From the NCBI RefSeq assembly GCF_014203325.1, contig NZ_JACHIV010000001.1, positions 2,667,501 through 2,731,500 of the forward strand: DNA of 64,000 nucleotides, written 5' to 3'. The DNA comes from Saccharopolyspora gloriosae. GTDB taxonomy: Bacteria > Actinomycetota > Actinomycetes > Mycobacteriales > Pseudonocardiaceae. Under the pieces are notes generated by a model. It was given only the letters and a program-made list of their open reading frames with translations, made no database searches and was not told the DNA's origin. This document shows, piece by piece, positions 50,249-59,117 of this stretch (position 1 is the stretch's first letter; every line of letters begins with the position of its first letter). Both the position numbers and the translations under genes were made by a program.

Positions 50249-50656
50249 ATGTCAGTGCCCGAAGTGCTGTTCGTCTGCGTGCACAACGCCGGCCGCTCGC
50301 AGCTGGCCGCCGCACTGCTCGACCACCACGCGGCCGGCCGCGTGACCGTGCGCTCCGCCGGTTCCGCGCCGGCTGCCGAGATCAACCCCGCCGCGCGCGA
50401 GGTGCTGGCCGAATGGGGCCTCGACCTCTCCCGCGAGTTCCCGAAACCGCTGCGCGCCGAGGCGGTCGAAGCGGCGGACGTCGTGATCACCATGGGCTGC
50501 GGGGACGCCTGCCCGGTGTTCCCCGGCAAGCGCTACTTGGACTGGGCGCTGGACGATCCGGCCGGGCAGCCGATCGCGGCGGTCCGCCGCATCCGCGACG
50601 AGATCGACGCCCGGGTGCGCGGCCTGCTCGCCGAACTCACCTCCGAACAGGGCTGA
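50249..50656 (+). CDS. arsC: Arsenate reductase, LMW phosphatase type
   Basis: 135 residues. Active-site loop VCVHNAGRSQ with Cys10 and Arg16 (CX5R), Asp in YLDWALDDP, and a Cys pair in GCGDACPVFPGKRY that would form the redox relay. This is the thioredoxin- or mycothiol-coupled ArsC class that reduces arsenate to arsenite for export by Acr3. ACGAGGAGAAGC precedes ATG 50249. Last gene of the arsR-acr3-arsC operon. Confidence 0.92.
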   Translation: MSVPEVLFVCVHNAGRSQLAAALLDHHAAGRVTVRSAGSAPAAEINPAAREVLAEWGLDLSREFPKPLRAEAVEAADVVITMGCGDACPVFPGKRYLDWALDDPAGQPIAAVRRIRDEIDARVRGLLAELTSEQG

Positions 50657-50734
50657 GAAGTCTTCCCCGACCCGAGCCGCGCGCTCGGCGGTGCTCCCGC
50701 CGCGTCGGATTCCGGTCGGGCGCGCGCACGCGGA

Positions 50735-51580
50735 TCAGCCGTCGCGGGCGGCTCGGAGGTAGTCGGTCACCAGGGATTCCAGTTCCGGCGCGCGGCCCTC
50801 CCAACCCGGTGGGAGCGCGCCGGAATCGCGGACGAGCAGCCGCCGCTGCCGTCCGGTGCCGCGGCCGTGGATCACCGTGCCCACGATGTCGGCTTCGCCG
50901 TCGGCGGGGCCGACGAGGTCGCGGTGGTCCGCCAGGAGCTCGTCGACGTCGCCGTCGAGGTGGACGCGTCCGTCGTGCAGCAGCAGCACGTGGTCGCACA
51001 CCTCGCGCAGCTCGCCGAGCAGGTGCGAGGACAGCACCACGGTCGTCCCGCGCTCCGCCACGTCGGCCATGATCGAGCGCAGCACCTCGTCCCTGGCGAG
51101 CGGATCCAGATCGGACAGCGGCTCGTCGAGCAGCAGCAGGTCGGGCATCCGCCCGAGGCCGAGCGCCAGCGCGAGCCGCGTGCGCACGCCCGGCGACAGC
51201 GAACCGACCTTGGCTCCGCGGTCCAACGCGGTGTGCGCGGCCAGCGCCTCCTCCACGCGCTCGCGCGACCAGCGCCGGTTCATCGCCCCTACCGCGCGGA
51301 TCATCTCGTCCACGGTGAAGTCCGGGTACAGGGCGCGGCGCTGCGGCAGGTAGGAGGCGCGCGGGTGCAGCCCGCCGCGCACCTCCTCGCCGAAGATCCG
51401 CACCGAGCCGGAGGTCGGGGCCACCAGGCCCGCGGCCAGCGCGAGGAAGGTGCTCTTGCCGGCGCCGTTCGCGCCGACCAGCCCGATCACCTTGCCCTCG
51501 GGGAGGTCGACCGTGCAGTCCGCGACGGCGGTCCGGGTGCCGTAGCTCTTGGACAGTGCGGTGGTGTGCAACGCGGTCAT
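50735..51580 (-). CDS. ABC transporter ATP-binding protein (second of the GntR-linked system)
   Basis: 281 residues. Walker A GANGAGKST, signature LSPGVRTRLALALGLGR (the usual LSGGQ is altered to LSPGV), Walker B LLLLDEPLSDLD and switch SSHLLGE. The ~75-residue tail is typical of bacterial efflux/antibiotic-type ATPases (DrrA/YtrB-like). ATG 51580 overlaps the gntR stop (ATGA), so it is translated with the regulator. With the ATPase at 53097 and permease at 52123 it makes an exporter of unknown substrate; such GntR-ABC sets respond to cell-wall antibiotics in Firmicutes (YtrA type). Confidence 0.88.
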   Translation of the reverse strand: MTALHTTALSKSYGTRTAVADCTVDLPEGKVIGLVGANGAGKSTFLALAAGLVAPTSGSVRIFGEEVRGGLHPRASYLPQRRALYPDFTVDEMIRAVGAMNRRWSRERVEEALAAHTALDRGAKVGSLSPGVRTRLALALGLGRMPDLLLLDEPLSDLDPLARDEVLRSIMADVAERGTTVVLSSHLLGELREVCDHVLLLHDGRVHLDGDVDELLADHRDLVGPADGEADIVGTVIHGRGTGRQRRLLVRDSGALPPGWEGRAPELESLVTDYLRAARDG

Positions 51581-51993
51581 GATGCTCGTCCCGGTCCTCG
51601 TGCGTGGAAGTGCTCGTCGCGGACGGCCGCGTAGAGGGCGTCCACTTCTTCGATGGCGAGTCCGCTGCTCTTGGCCCGGCCCACCCACTCCGCCAGGTCG
51701 CGCCGCAGCGGTGCCTCGACGGACGTGAGGTCGCTGGCCAAGGAGCGGGTCACGAAGGTGCCGACGCCGCGGCGGGCCTCGACCAGGCCGTCGCGCTCCA
51801 GCTCGCGGTACGCCTTGAGCACCGTGTTCGGGTTGACCGCCGTCGCCTCCACGACTTCGCGGGCCGTGGGCAGGCGGTCACCGGGGCCCAGCAATCCCAG
51901 CCGCATCGCCTGCGTGACCTGCTGCACGATTTGCACGTAGGTGGAGACCCCGGAGCGACGGTCGATCCGGAACTCGATCATACCGACCAGCAT
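51577..51993 (-). CDS. GntR family regulator, YtrA type
   Basis: 138 residues from ATG 51993 (AAGGA six bases upstream; ATG 51981 is possible). N-terminal winged helix: RRSGVSTYVQIVQQVTQAMRLGLLGPGDRLPTAREVVEATAVNPNTVLKAYRELERDGLVEARRGVGTFV. The short C-terminal helical part, without a large effector domain, marks the YtrA subfamily. It is encoded between two ABC genes. The palindrome CACTAG-TTAG-CTAGTG at the head of the cluster (54018) is the probable operator. Confidence 0.88.
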   Translation of the reverse strand: MLVGMIEFRIDRRSGVSTYVQIVQQVTQAMRLGLLGPGDRLPTAREVVEATAVNPNTVLKAYRELERDGLVEARRGVGTFVTRSLASDLTSVEAPLRRDLAEWVGRAKSSGLAIEEVDALYAAVRDEHFHARGPGRAS

Positions 51994-52122
51994 AAAGGGT
52001 CCTTGCAGGGTGATCTTTCGATCGTTGTCGTGTCCGGGGCGGAGCCGCTGAGCAGCGACCGGATCGAGCACGGCGACCACCGGCGGGCGCCCGGTTCGCG
52101 GGCGCCCGCCGGTGGTCGGGGG

Positions 52123-53100
52123 TCAGTGCTGCTTGCGCAGCAGCCAGGCGGTGGCCACCAGGAGCAGCACGCCGGCCGCGCCGAACAGCGCGAACTCCGC
52201 CCACTGCAGCACCGGCGCGTGCTCGGCGGGGATGACGTCGTGGAACCGCCCGGCGATGCCCTGCTCCCGCAGGCAGGCGTCCGGGTCCTGGTACGCCTCC
52301 GTCGCGGAGCCGCGCGTCCCGCAGGCGTTCAAGCGGACCTGCGCGTCGGGCAGCGGATTCCCGGCGGCGTCGAGGTAGCCGCTGTCCACGAGGGAGTCTC
52401 CGGTGTCCGGAGTGGACGCCGACGGTCCCGAGACCTCGCGCCGCACCGGGGACAGGTGCGGGTGCACGTTGGTGGCCACCGCGCGCACCACCACCAGCGC
52501 GCCGAGCGTGCTGATCATCGCCGGTAACGGGCGTTTCAGCGCGGTGCCCAGCAGCGCCCCGAGGCCGAAGGAGAACAGCAGGTGCGCCACCGGCAGCGGA
52601 CCGGAGGTGTCGAGGTTGAGGAAGGTGAACGGGCCGCTGGTCAACGGCCCCAGCTCCCCGGCCGCCGAAACCCAGCGCTGCACCGCGAACTGCAGGACGA
52701 CGACGGTGATCAGCGCAGGCACCAGCACCATCGCCACCTTCGCGGCCATCCAGCGCACCCGGCTGACCGACTGGGTGAACACGAGGACGTGCGTGCCGTT
52801 CTCGATCTCCCTGGCGAACAGCGGTGCCGCGCTGAACACCCCGAGCAGCACGGGGAGCGCCAGGATTCCCGCTTGGCCCGCCTTGAGCGGATCCAGCCAC
52901 CGCGGCTGGAACTCCATCGCGAACCGGAGGCACTCCGCGGACCGCTCGGCGGCCGGGGCGACGCAGCCCCGCATGCCCTGCTCGGCGATGTAGCCCGCCA
53001 TGCTCGCGTGCAGCGCGGACACCGCGATCACGCCCGTCACGAGCACCGCGGCGAGCGCGATGAGCTGCGCCCGGTGCTGCCGCCACGCCACCCAGATCAT
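52123..53100 (-). CDS. ABC-2-type permease of the GntR-linked transporter
   Basis: 325 residues. Starts MIWVAWRQHRAQLIALAAV, the usual WVAWRQHR opening of actinobacterial ABC-2 permeases. About six membrane segments (e.g. LIALAAVLVTGVIAVSAL, GILALPVLLGVFSAAPLFA, VAMVLVPALITVVVLQFAV, FALFGAAGVLLLVATAWLL). A large extracytoplasmic loop with Cys pairs (RGCVAP, AECLRF; NACGTRG, DACLREQG) lies outside. The start overlaps the end of the 53097 ATPase (ATGA). It is the only permease seen for two ATPases, so it may act as a homodimer or with one of each ATPase. Confidence 0.85.
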   Translation of the reverse strand: MIWVAWRQHRAQLIALAAVLVTGVIAVSALHASMAGYIAEQGMRGCVAPAAERSAECLRFAMEFQPRWLDPLKAGQAGILALPVLLGVFSAAPLFAREIENGTHVLVFTQSVSRVRWMAAKVAMVLVPALITVVVLQFAVQRWVSAAGELGPLTSGPFTFLNLDTSGPLPVAHLLFSFGLGALLGTALKRPLPAMISTLGALVVVRAVATNVHPHLSPVRREVSGPSASTPDTGDSLVDSGYLDAAGNPLPDAQVRLNACGTRGSATEAYQDPDACLREQGIAGRFHDVIPAEHAPVLQWAEFALFGAAGVLLLVATAWLLRKQH

Positions 53101-53990
53101 GCCGCCACCTCCGAGTTGTCGGCGCCGCGCATGTGCGCCAGCGCGATGTCCTCCAGGCGGGGGCGTTCTTGGCGCCAGCCGGGAGCGGTCACGGGGCCGC
53201 CCGCGCGGGCGAGCAGGAACCGCTCCCGCGGCGATCGGACCTCGTCGATGATCTCAGCTCGGCGCACCGGGTCGGGCGCGGCGCCCGGTCCGCGCAGCAC
53301 GCGGTGACCGGCGACCAGGTCGGCGACCGAGCCGTCGAGCCGCACCGCGCCCGCGCTCATCAGCAGCAGGTGGTCGCACACGTCGGTGAGGTCGCTGAGC
53401 ACGTGCGAGGACAACACGATCGTGATCGGGTGCCGCCGGGCCTCGTCCTGCAGGGTCCGCAGCGTCGCCTGCCGCGCCAGCGGATCCAGGTCGGCCATCG
53501 GCTCGTCGAGCAGCAGCAGCGCGGGGCGCTTGCCCAGCGCCAGCGCCAGCGCGACCCGGGTGCGCTGCCCGCCGGAGAGGGTGCCGATCTTGGCCTCGAA
53601 GGGCACGGCGGCCTCGCGCACGAGGCGTTCGGCGCGGTCCTGGTCCCAGGTGGTGTTCATCCGCGCTCCCAACCGGAGCGTCTCGCGCACGGTGAGGCCG
53701 GGGTAGAGCGGTTTCTGCTGGGCGAGGTAGGCCACGTCGGCGGGGGCGGCGGACCCGGAGGGGCGCCGGCCGAAGACCTCGGCGACGCCTTCGCTCGGGG
53801 CGAGCAGCCCGGTCAGCAGGCCCAGCAGCGTGCTCTTGCCCGCGCCGTTCGGCCCGACGAGGGCGACGATCCGGTTCGGCGGCAGCCGGAACGAGCACTC
53901 GCGCAGCGCCCAGCCGCGGCGGTAGCGCTTGCCCAGTCCCTCGGCGCGCACGGCTGCCGTTCCCGATCGCACTTGAGGTGGTGCGGACAT
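53097..53990 (-). CDS. ABC transporter ATP-binding protein (first of the GntR-linked system)
   Basis: 297 residues. Walker A GPNGAGKST, Q-loop YLAQQKPLYPGL, intact signature LSGGQRTRVALALALGK, Walker B LLLLDEPMADLD and switch SSHVLSD. C-terminal extension of ~80 residues (VTAPGWRQERPRLEDIALAHM). ATG 53990 follows a GAGGG stretch. First gene of the transporter operon, directly behind the palindromic operator and a TACTAT -10 box. It is similar in architecture to the 50735 gene, suggesting duplication. Confidence 0.9.
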   Translation of the reverse strand: MSAPPQVRSGTAAVRAEGLGKRYRRGWALRECSFRLPPNRIVALVGPNGAGKSTLLGLLTGLLAPSEGVAEVFGRRPSGSAAPADVAYLAQQKPLYPGLTVRETLRLGARMNTTWDQDRAERLVREAAVPFEAKIGTLSGGQRTRVALALALGKRPALLLLDEPMADLDPLARQATLRTLQDEARRHPITIVLSSHVLSDLTDVCDHLLLMSAGAVRLDGSVADLVAGHRVLRGPGAAPDPVRRAEIIDEVRSPRERFLLARAGGPVTAPGWRQERPRLEDIALAHMRGADNSEVAA

Positions 53991-54017
53991 CCCTCGCCCT
54001 CTCTCTCAGACGCATTT

Positions 54018-54041
54018 CACTAGTTAGCTAGTGGAATAGTA
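54018..54041 (-). promoter_or_regulatory. GntR operator and -10 box of the ABC operon
   Basis: CACTAG (54018-54023) and CTAGTG (54028-54033) form a perfect inverted repeat around TTAG. Two bases further upstream on the minus strand is TACTAT (54036-54041), a good -10. A bound GntR dimer would cover the transcription start. The palindrome resembles ACTAGT-type YtrA-family operators. Confidence 0.7.
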
Positions 54042-54272
54042 CATGTGGTGATCGCGGCGGTACGGGGACGCACTGCGCGAGCGGCGCGCGGATCAGGTGC
54101 GGGGCGCGGAGTCCACGAACGGCCCACCGTTGCCCGGTTCGCGCGCGTTCCGGAGCCGTGGCGTTGCGCCGAACGTCGCCAACCCGCGGAGTTCCGTTGA
54201 CACCGCGCCGGAAACGCGAAGATCGTGGAACTCGTCCCGCCCGATCGCGGGCGGCAGCCGAGGGGGCTTGCG

Positions 54273-55724
54273 ATGACCGGATACCGGGGCCGGGCGTTCG
54301 GTGCGCTGATCGGCGTGCTGCTGTGCGTCCCGCTCGCTCCGGCGGCGATCGCGGCACCGCGAGCGGAGATCTGCAACCGGCACTGCGACGGGCGCGATCC
54401 GCAGCTGGCCACCGGAGACCGGATCCCGGTCAGCGCCGACGCGTCCGGGCGCACCGTCGAGCTGCACGTCGACGACGGCGACGCGATGGGCTGGGCCTCG
54501 ATCAGCGGCGCGGCCGAAGGCGACCAGGTGTGGCTGGACCGCTCCTTCGACGGCGGGAAGACCTGGGATTCCGGCGGCAGGCTCGGCGAGACGACCGTCC
54601 CGGCCGGGCAGACCGGGTGGCGCACGCTCATGTTCAACGCCGACGACTGGAACGCGCGCGGAGTCGGCGCCCTGCGGGCCTGCGCCTCCCCGCCGGACGG
54701 GGCGGCCGCGTGCACCGGCTGGGCGCGGCCGGACTGGAACGCGGGCAGCCGCGACACCGCCGCCGCGACCGCGCTGATGATGCGCTACCGCCAGGACATC
54801 GGGCTGTTCGACACCGGGAACTGGTGGACCTCCGCGAACGCGCTCACCGCGCTGATCGACAACATCCGGATCAGCGGGCTGCGCGGCTACGAGTACGCCG
54901 TCGCGCACACCTACGACCTCAACGTCGACGCGCAGGGCGGGAACTTCACCAACGAGTACCTCGACGACACCGGGTGGTGGGGCTTGGCGTGGATCGCGGC
55001 CTACGACCTCACCGGCGACGGCCGCTACCTGGAGACCGCGCGCGCGGACGCCGACCACATGGCCGCGCACTGGACTCCCGAATGCGGCGGCGGAGTGCTG
55101 TGGAACCAGCACAAGACCTACAAGAACGCCATCACCAACGAGCTCTACCTGCACCTCAACGCCGCGCTGCACAACAGGATCCCGGGTGACGCGACCTATC
55201 TGCAGCGCGCCCGCGACGAGTGGGCGTGGTTCGAGGCCAGCGGCATGATCAACGACGACGGCCTGGTCAACGACGGGATCACCGAGGGCTGCGCGAACAA
55301 CGGTGACACCACCTGGACCTACAACCAGGGCGTGCTGCTCGGCGGGCTCGTCGAACTGCACCGGGCGACCGGGGAGCAGGCGCTGCTCGACCGGGCCCGC
55401 TCCCTGGCCGACGCCTCGACCGGATCGGAGTACCTGAACCCGGGTGGAGTGCTGCGCGAACCCGTCGAAGCCGACGACTGCTTCGGCGACGGCGCGTCGT
55501 TCAAGGGCCCCTACGCGCGCGGGCTCGGGGTGCTCAACGCGGCGCTCGACGACCGGCCCTACACCGATTACCTGGCGCGGCAGGCTTCGGCCGCGCACGC
55601 GAACGATCGCGACTCGCTCGACGCGTACGGGCCGCACTGGAACGGGCCGTTCGTCGCTCCTGGTGACGGCCACGGTTGCCAGCACAGCGCGCTGGACCTG
55701 CTCAACGCCGCTGCGCAGGGTTGA
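54273..55724 (+). CDS. Secreted GH76 family glycoside hydrolase (alpha-1,6-mannanase type)
   Basis: 483 residues. Signal peptide: TGYRGRAFGALIGVLLCVPLAPAAIAAP with cleavage after AIA. A ~120-residue N-terminal region with Cys pairs (ICNRHCDGR) precedes the GH76 (alpha/alpha)6 barrel: NWWTSANALTALIDNI, the catalytic Asp pair in EYLDDTGWWGLAWIAAYD (Asp231, Asp232), GGGVLWNQHKTYKNAITNELYLHL, and TTWTYNQGVLLGGLVELHRATG. GH76 enzymes cut alpha-1,6-mannan, as in yeast or mycobacterial-type glycans. GAGGGGG lies seven bases before ATG 54273. Single gene. Confidence 0.9.
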   Translation: MTGYRGRAFGALIGVLLCVPLAPAAIAAPRAEICNRHCDGRDPQLATGDRIPVSADASGRTVELHVDDGDAMGWASISGAAEGDQVWLDRSFDGGKTWDSGGRLGETTVPAGQTGWRTLMFNADDWNARGVGALRACASPPDGAAACTGWARPDWNAGSRDTAAATALMMRYRQDIGLFDTGNWWTSANALTALIDNIRISGLRGYEYAVAHTYDLNVDAQGGNFTNEYLDDTGWWGLAWIAAYDLTGDGRYLETARADADHMAAHWTPECGGGVLWNQHKTYKNAITNELYLHLNAALHNRIPGDATYLQRARDEWAWFEASGMINDDGLVNDGITEGCANNGDTTWTYNQGVLLGGLVELHRATGEQALLDRARSLADASTGSEYLNPGGVLREPVEADDCFGDGASFKGPYARGLGVLNAALDDRPYTDYLARQASAAHANDRDSLDAYGPHWNGPFVAPGDGHGCQHSALDLLNAAAQG

Positions 55725-55981
55725 CCAGTGCGTTTCGGCCGAACGGTGGTGCGGATGGGCGAGAAGACCGCGTGCAATCGATCAGGACTCGTGTCACGCC
55801 ACGTCACCACCCGCGACAATTCCACCGAATTGGTGCAGCACGTTTGCGGTGATCGGAGCACCGTCGTTCATTAGGGTGACGACGGGAGCCGGGGCCGCTC
55901 GTTCCGTCCTGGGTCCGAGCACAGGTCGGAGTGGGCGCTGAAGTCCGCACCGACATCGTGTCCCTTCGTGGAGGAGAGCCA

Positions 55982-57187
55982 ATGGCTGACGCCGGTGATT
56001 CGCCCGAGACCAGTGACGACGAGCCACCGCTGCCCGAGAGGGCCGCCGCCCTGGTGGAGCTGCTGAGCCGGAACGCGGCCACGGCCGAGCAGGACCGCGC
56101 GCTGCCGGACGAGAACGTGCGGGCGTTGCAGGAAGCGGGATTGTTCGGCCTGCTCGCCCCGGCGAGGTTCGGCGGACACCAGACCGATTTCCGCACGTTC
56201 GTGCGGGTCATCGCCGAACTCGGCAGGGGGTGCGGCTCGACGGCGTGGGTGGTCACCCTGATCAACACCTGCCAGTGGATGGTCGGACTCCTGCCCGAAC
56301 GGGCACAGCAGGAGGTCTTCGGGGTAGACCCCGACGCCCGCGTGTGCACCGTCATCGAACCGAACGCGTCCAGCACGGCGGCCGAAGGCGGCCAGGTCAT
56401 CACCGGGAGGTGGGCGTTCGCCTCCGGATGCGGCCACTGCCAGTGGGCGATGCTGGGAATCCCGATCGTCGACGACGCCGGTGAGCAGGTCGACCAAGGG
56501 CTGGCGCTGGTCCCGATGGAGGAGCTGGAGGTCGTCGACACCTGGTTCGTCAGCGGCATGCGCGGGACCGGGAGCAACACGCTGGTCGGCGAGGAGATCT
56601 TCGTTCCCGAGCACCGCATCCTGTCGGTGTCCCGCGCGCTGCGGGGCGACTACCCGACCGAGCACGACGACGAGGTGCTGTACCGGTCGGCGTTCGCGCC
56701 GGTGCTGATCATCATCCTGGCCGCGCCGCTGCTCGGTCTCGCCCGGGGCGGTCTCGACGCGGTGCTGGAGGGGCTCGGCAAGGACAAGAAGATCGCCTAC
56801 ACCTTCTACGCGGACTCCCGGCACGCCCCGTCCACCCAGATGCAGCTGGCCGAGGCCGCGCAGCTCATCGACACCGCGGAACTGCACCTCACCAGGGCGG
56901 CCACGGACATCGACACCTGGGCGGCCGGGCCGGAGTACATGCCGGAGTTCCACCGCGCGCGGGTGCGGATGGACACCGGCTCGATCGCCGTGCGCACGCG
57001 CGAAGCCCTCGACCTGCTGCTCAACATCGGCGGCGCGGGCAGCTTCGCCGAGGCCAACCCGCTGCAGCGGATCTGGCGCGACCAGGAGGTCGCCGGGCGG
57101 CACGCGGTGATCAACCCCGCGATCGCGACCGAGGTCTACGGCCGCGCCCTGCTGGGAATCGAAGACCAGGTCACGCCGATCATCTGA
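55982..57187 (+). CDS. HsaA-like flavin-dependent monooxygenase (acyl-CoA dehydrogenase fold)
   Basis: 401 residues. Acyl-CoA dehydrogenase-like monooxygenase: RALQEAGLFGLLAPARFGGHQ, GRGCGSTAWVVTLINTCQWMVGLLPE, SGCGHCQWAMLGIPI, TWFVSGMRGTGSNTLVGEEIFVPEHR and NIGGAGSFAEANPLQRIWRDQEVAGRHA. This is the type-D group that includes HsaA, which hydroxylates the phenolic ring A of the secosteroid, with FMNH2/FADH2 from a separate reductase. The steroid genes next door support a related role, but HsaB-D are not here, so another aromatic substrate is possible. GGAGGAGAGCC precedes ATG 55982. Confidence 0.72.
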   Translation: MADAGDSPETSDDEPPLPERAAALVELLSRNAATAEQDRALPDENVRALQEAGLFGLLAPARFGGHQTDFRTFVRVIAELGRGCGSTAWVVTLINTCQWMVGLLPERAQQEVFGVDPDARVCTVIEPNASSTAAEGGQVITGRWAFASGCGHCQWAMLGIPIVDDAGEQVDQGLALVPMEELEVVDTWFVSGMRGTGSNTLVGEEIFVPEHRILSVSRALRGDYPTEHDDEVLYRSAFAPVLIIILAAPLLGLARGGLDAVLEGLGKDKKIAYTFYADSRHAPSTQMQLAEAAQLIDTAELHLTRAATDIDTWAAGPEYMPEFHRARVRMDTGSIAVRTREALDLLLNIGGAGSFAEANPLQRIWRDQEVAGRHAVINPAIATEVYGRALLGIEDQVTPII

Positions 57188-57194
57188 CCGCCCG

Positions 57195-58058
57195 TCAGGT
57201 CGTCGTCGTGACGACGATGTCCCCGAGCACGGGGGCTTCGTCGCGTTCCAGGACCGACGACGTCGCCACCAGCCGCCCGCCGCCCTCCTCCCAGATCCGG
57301 GTGCGGATGGTCTCGCCGGGGAACACGACCCCGGTGAAGCGCGCCGCGTACGACGACATCCGGTGCACCTCGCCGCCGAGCGCGGTGTCCGCGATGGCCT
57401 TGCACGCCACGCCGTAGGTGCACAGCCCGTGCAGGATCGGGGCGGGGAACCCGGCCGCCTCGGCGAACGCGGGGTCGGCGTGCAGCGGGTTGCGGTCGCC
57501 GCAGAGCCGGTAGAGCAGCGCCTGCTGCGGCGAGGTGGGGAAGTCGGTGACGAGGTCCGGTTCCCGCTGCGGCGGTTCGGCCCGCTGCGACGAGCCGCGG
57601 TGCCCGCCGAAACCGCCTTCGCCGCGGGCGAAGATGGTCGAGCGGGCCGCGCACAGCGGGCCGTCCTCGTCGGTCATCGTGGTCTCCTGCACGATCACCG
57701 CCGCCTTGCCCTTGTCCTGCACGTCGACGATGCGGGTCGTCGCCCGCGCGCCGCCGGCGGCGGGGAACGGGCGGTGCACGGTGATCTCCTGGCCGCCGTG
57801 CAGCACCTTCGCCAGGTCGACCTCGACGCCGGGGAACGACAGCGTCGGCGGCTCGAACTGGCGCAGGTTCGGCGCCACCACCGCGAACGACGGCAGCACC
57901 TGCAGGTCCTGCTCGTAGGCGTAGCGCAGCTCACCGGGATCTGTCGGCGGGTTCCCGGCGCCGAGCGCGAGCTGGTAGAGCAGCACGTCGGACGAGCTCC
58001 ACTCGACGTCCTGGGCGGCCACGGTCGCGCCGATCGCGACCTCGGGATCGATGGGCAT
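57195..58058 (-). CDS. Hsd4B-type MaoC-like enoyl-CoA hydratase
   Basis: 287 residues with two hot-dog units. N-terminal: VALGAT-like opening PEVAIGATVAAQDVEWSSSDVLLYQLALGAG and VLPSFAVVAPN. C-terminal hydratase-2 motif: LLYRLCGDRNPLHADPAFAEAAGFPAPILHGLCTYG, with the catalytic Asp/His pair. The order and wording closely follow the M. tuberculosis protein Rv3538 (Hsd4B), a hydratase of the sterol side-chain beta-oxidation. It hydrates the C24 enoyl-CoA. Next gene upstream, kshB, ends ten bases away, so they form one operon. High confidence in family, moderate in the exact step. Confidence 0.87.
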   Translation of the reverse strand: MPIDPEVAIGATVAAQDVEWSSSDVLLYQLALGAGNPPTDPGELRYAYEQDLQVLPSFAVVAPNLRQFEPPTLSFPGVEVDLAKVLHGGQEITVHRPFPAAGGARATTRIVDVQDKGKAAVIVQETTMTDEDGPLCAARSTIFARGEGGFGGHRGSSQRAEPPQREPDLVTDFPTSPQQALLYRLCGDRNPLHADPAFAEAAGFPAPILHGLCTYGVACKAIADTALGGEVHRMSSYAARFTGVVFPGETIRTRIWEEGGGRLVATSSVLERDEAPVLGDIVVTTTT

Positions 58059-58067
58059 GCGGTTCCC

Positions 58068-59108
58068 TCACTCGTAGCTGACGTGGACTTCGTCGGTGAC
58101 CGGCAGCGACTGGCAGGCCAGCACGATGCCGTCGTCGAGGTCCTCCTGCTCCAGGATGTCGTTGCGCACCATGCTCACCTCACCACCGCTGATGCGGCAC
58201 GCGCAGGCGCTGCACGCACCCTGCCTGCACGAGTAGGGCGCGTCGATGCCGCGTTCCAGCAGCAGGTCCAGCAACCGCTGCCGACGCGGCCAGTCGAACC
58301 GGTGGCGGGCGCCGTCGATGTCGACCTCGACGGTCGCGTCGGGCTGCGCGGGCTCGGCGGGCTCCGGTTCGCCGCCGCGTTCGAACGGGTTCTCCGCCAG
58401 GGACAGGAAGCGTTCGACGTGCAGCCGGTCGCGGGCGAAGCCGAGCGGTTCGAGCGCACCGCACGCGACGTCCATGAACGCGCCCGGACCGCAGACGAAC
58501 GCCTCGTGGTCCGCGAACGGTTCCGCCAGCGCCCGCAGCGACGACTCGTCCGGCAGGCCCTGCACCGTTTCCAGCCAGTGCACGACGGTGAGCCGCCCCG
58601 GGTGCCGCGCGGCGAGCTCCCGCAGCGCCGCCGCGAAGATCACCGACTGCTCGTCGCGGTTCGCGTAGAGCAGCACGATCCGCCCGTCGCCGCCGGCCAG
58701 CACCGAGCGCACGATCGACATGATCGGGGTGATCCCGCTGCCACCGGCGAGCATCAGGAAGTTCCCGTCCAGCGACTTCGGCGTGAACCCGCCGTCCGGG
58801 GCCAGCACGTCCACTATGGACCCCGCGGTCGCGTTGTCGCACAACCAGTTCGACCCGTGGCCGCCGGGAACGCGCTTGACGGTGACCCGCGGCGCGGAGT
58901 CGGTGTGCGGCGAGCTCGACAGCGAGTAGCACCGGGCCACCGACCCGCCGTGCTCGCCGGGCACGCGCAGCGTCAGGAACTGGCCCGGCCGGTAGGCGAA
59001 CTCGCCGCCGTCCGGGACGGCGAAGACCAGGGAGATCGCATCCGGGGTCTCTTCGACGACTTCGTCGACCTTCAACCGGTGCACGCCGGATTCGGAAGGT
59101 TCGGACAT
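58068..59108 (-). CDS. kshB: KshB, reductase of 3-ketosteroid 9-alpha-hydroxylase
   Basis: 346 residues in the order FAD domain, NAD domain, plant-type 2Fe-2S. FAD: RPGQFLTLRVPGEHGGSVARCYSLSSSP. NAD: MLAGGSGITPIMSIVRSVL and CGPGAFMD. Ferredoxin: YSCRQGACSACACRISGG then IVLACQSLP, the four cysteines of the cluster. It passes electrons from NADH to KshA. Length matches KshB (Rv3571, ~358). Here it lies in one operon with kshA, while the two are separated in M. tuberculosis. Confidence 0.88.
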   Translation of the reverse strand: MSEPSESGVHRLKVDEVVEETPDAISLVFAVPDGGEFAYRPGQFLTLRVPGEHGGSVARCYSLSSSPHTDSAPRVTVKRVPGGHGSNWLCDNATAGSIVDVLAPDGGFTPKSLDGNFLMLAGGSGITPIMSIVRSVLAGGDGRIVLLYANRDEQSVIFAAALRELAARHPGRLTVVHWLETVQGLPDESSLRALAEPFADHEAFVCGPGAFMDVACGALEPLGFARDRLHVERFLSLAENPFERGGEPEPAEPAQPDATVEVDIDGARHRFDWPRRQRLLDLLLERGIDAPYSCRQGACSACACRISGGEVSMVRNDILEQEDLDDGIVLACQSLPVTDEVHVSYE

Positions 59109-59117
59109 GACGCCCTC

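Noticed and set aside
55725-55981. KstR box before the HsaA-like gene
   Set aside because: The nearest candidate (AGCACGTTTG) lacks the AAC half. No match to TnnAACnnGTTnnA.
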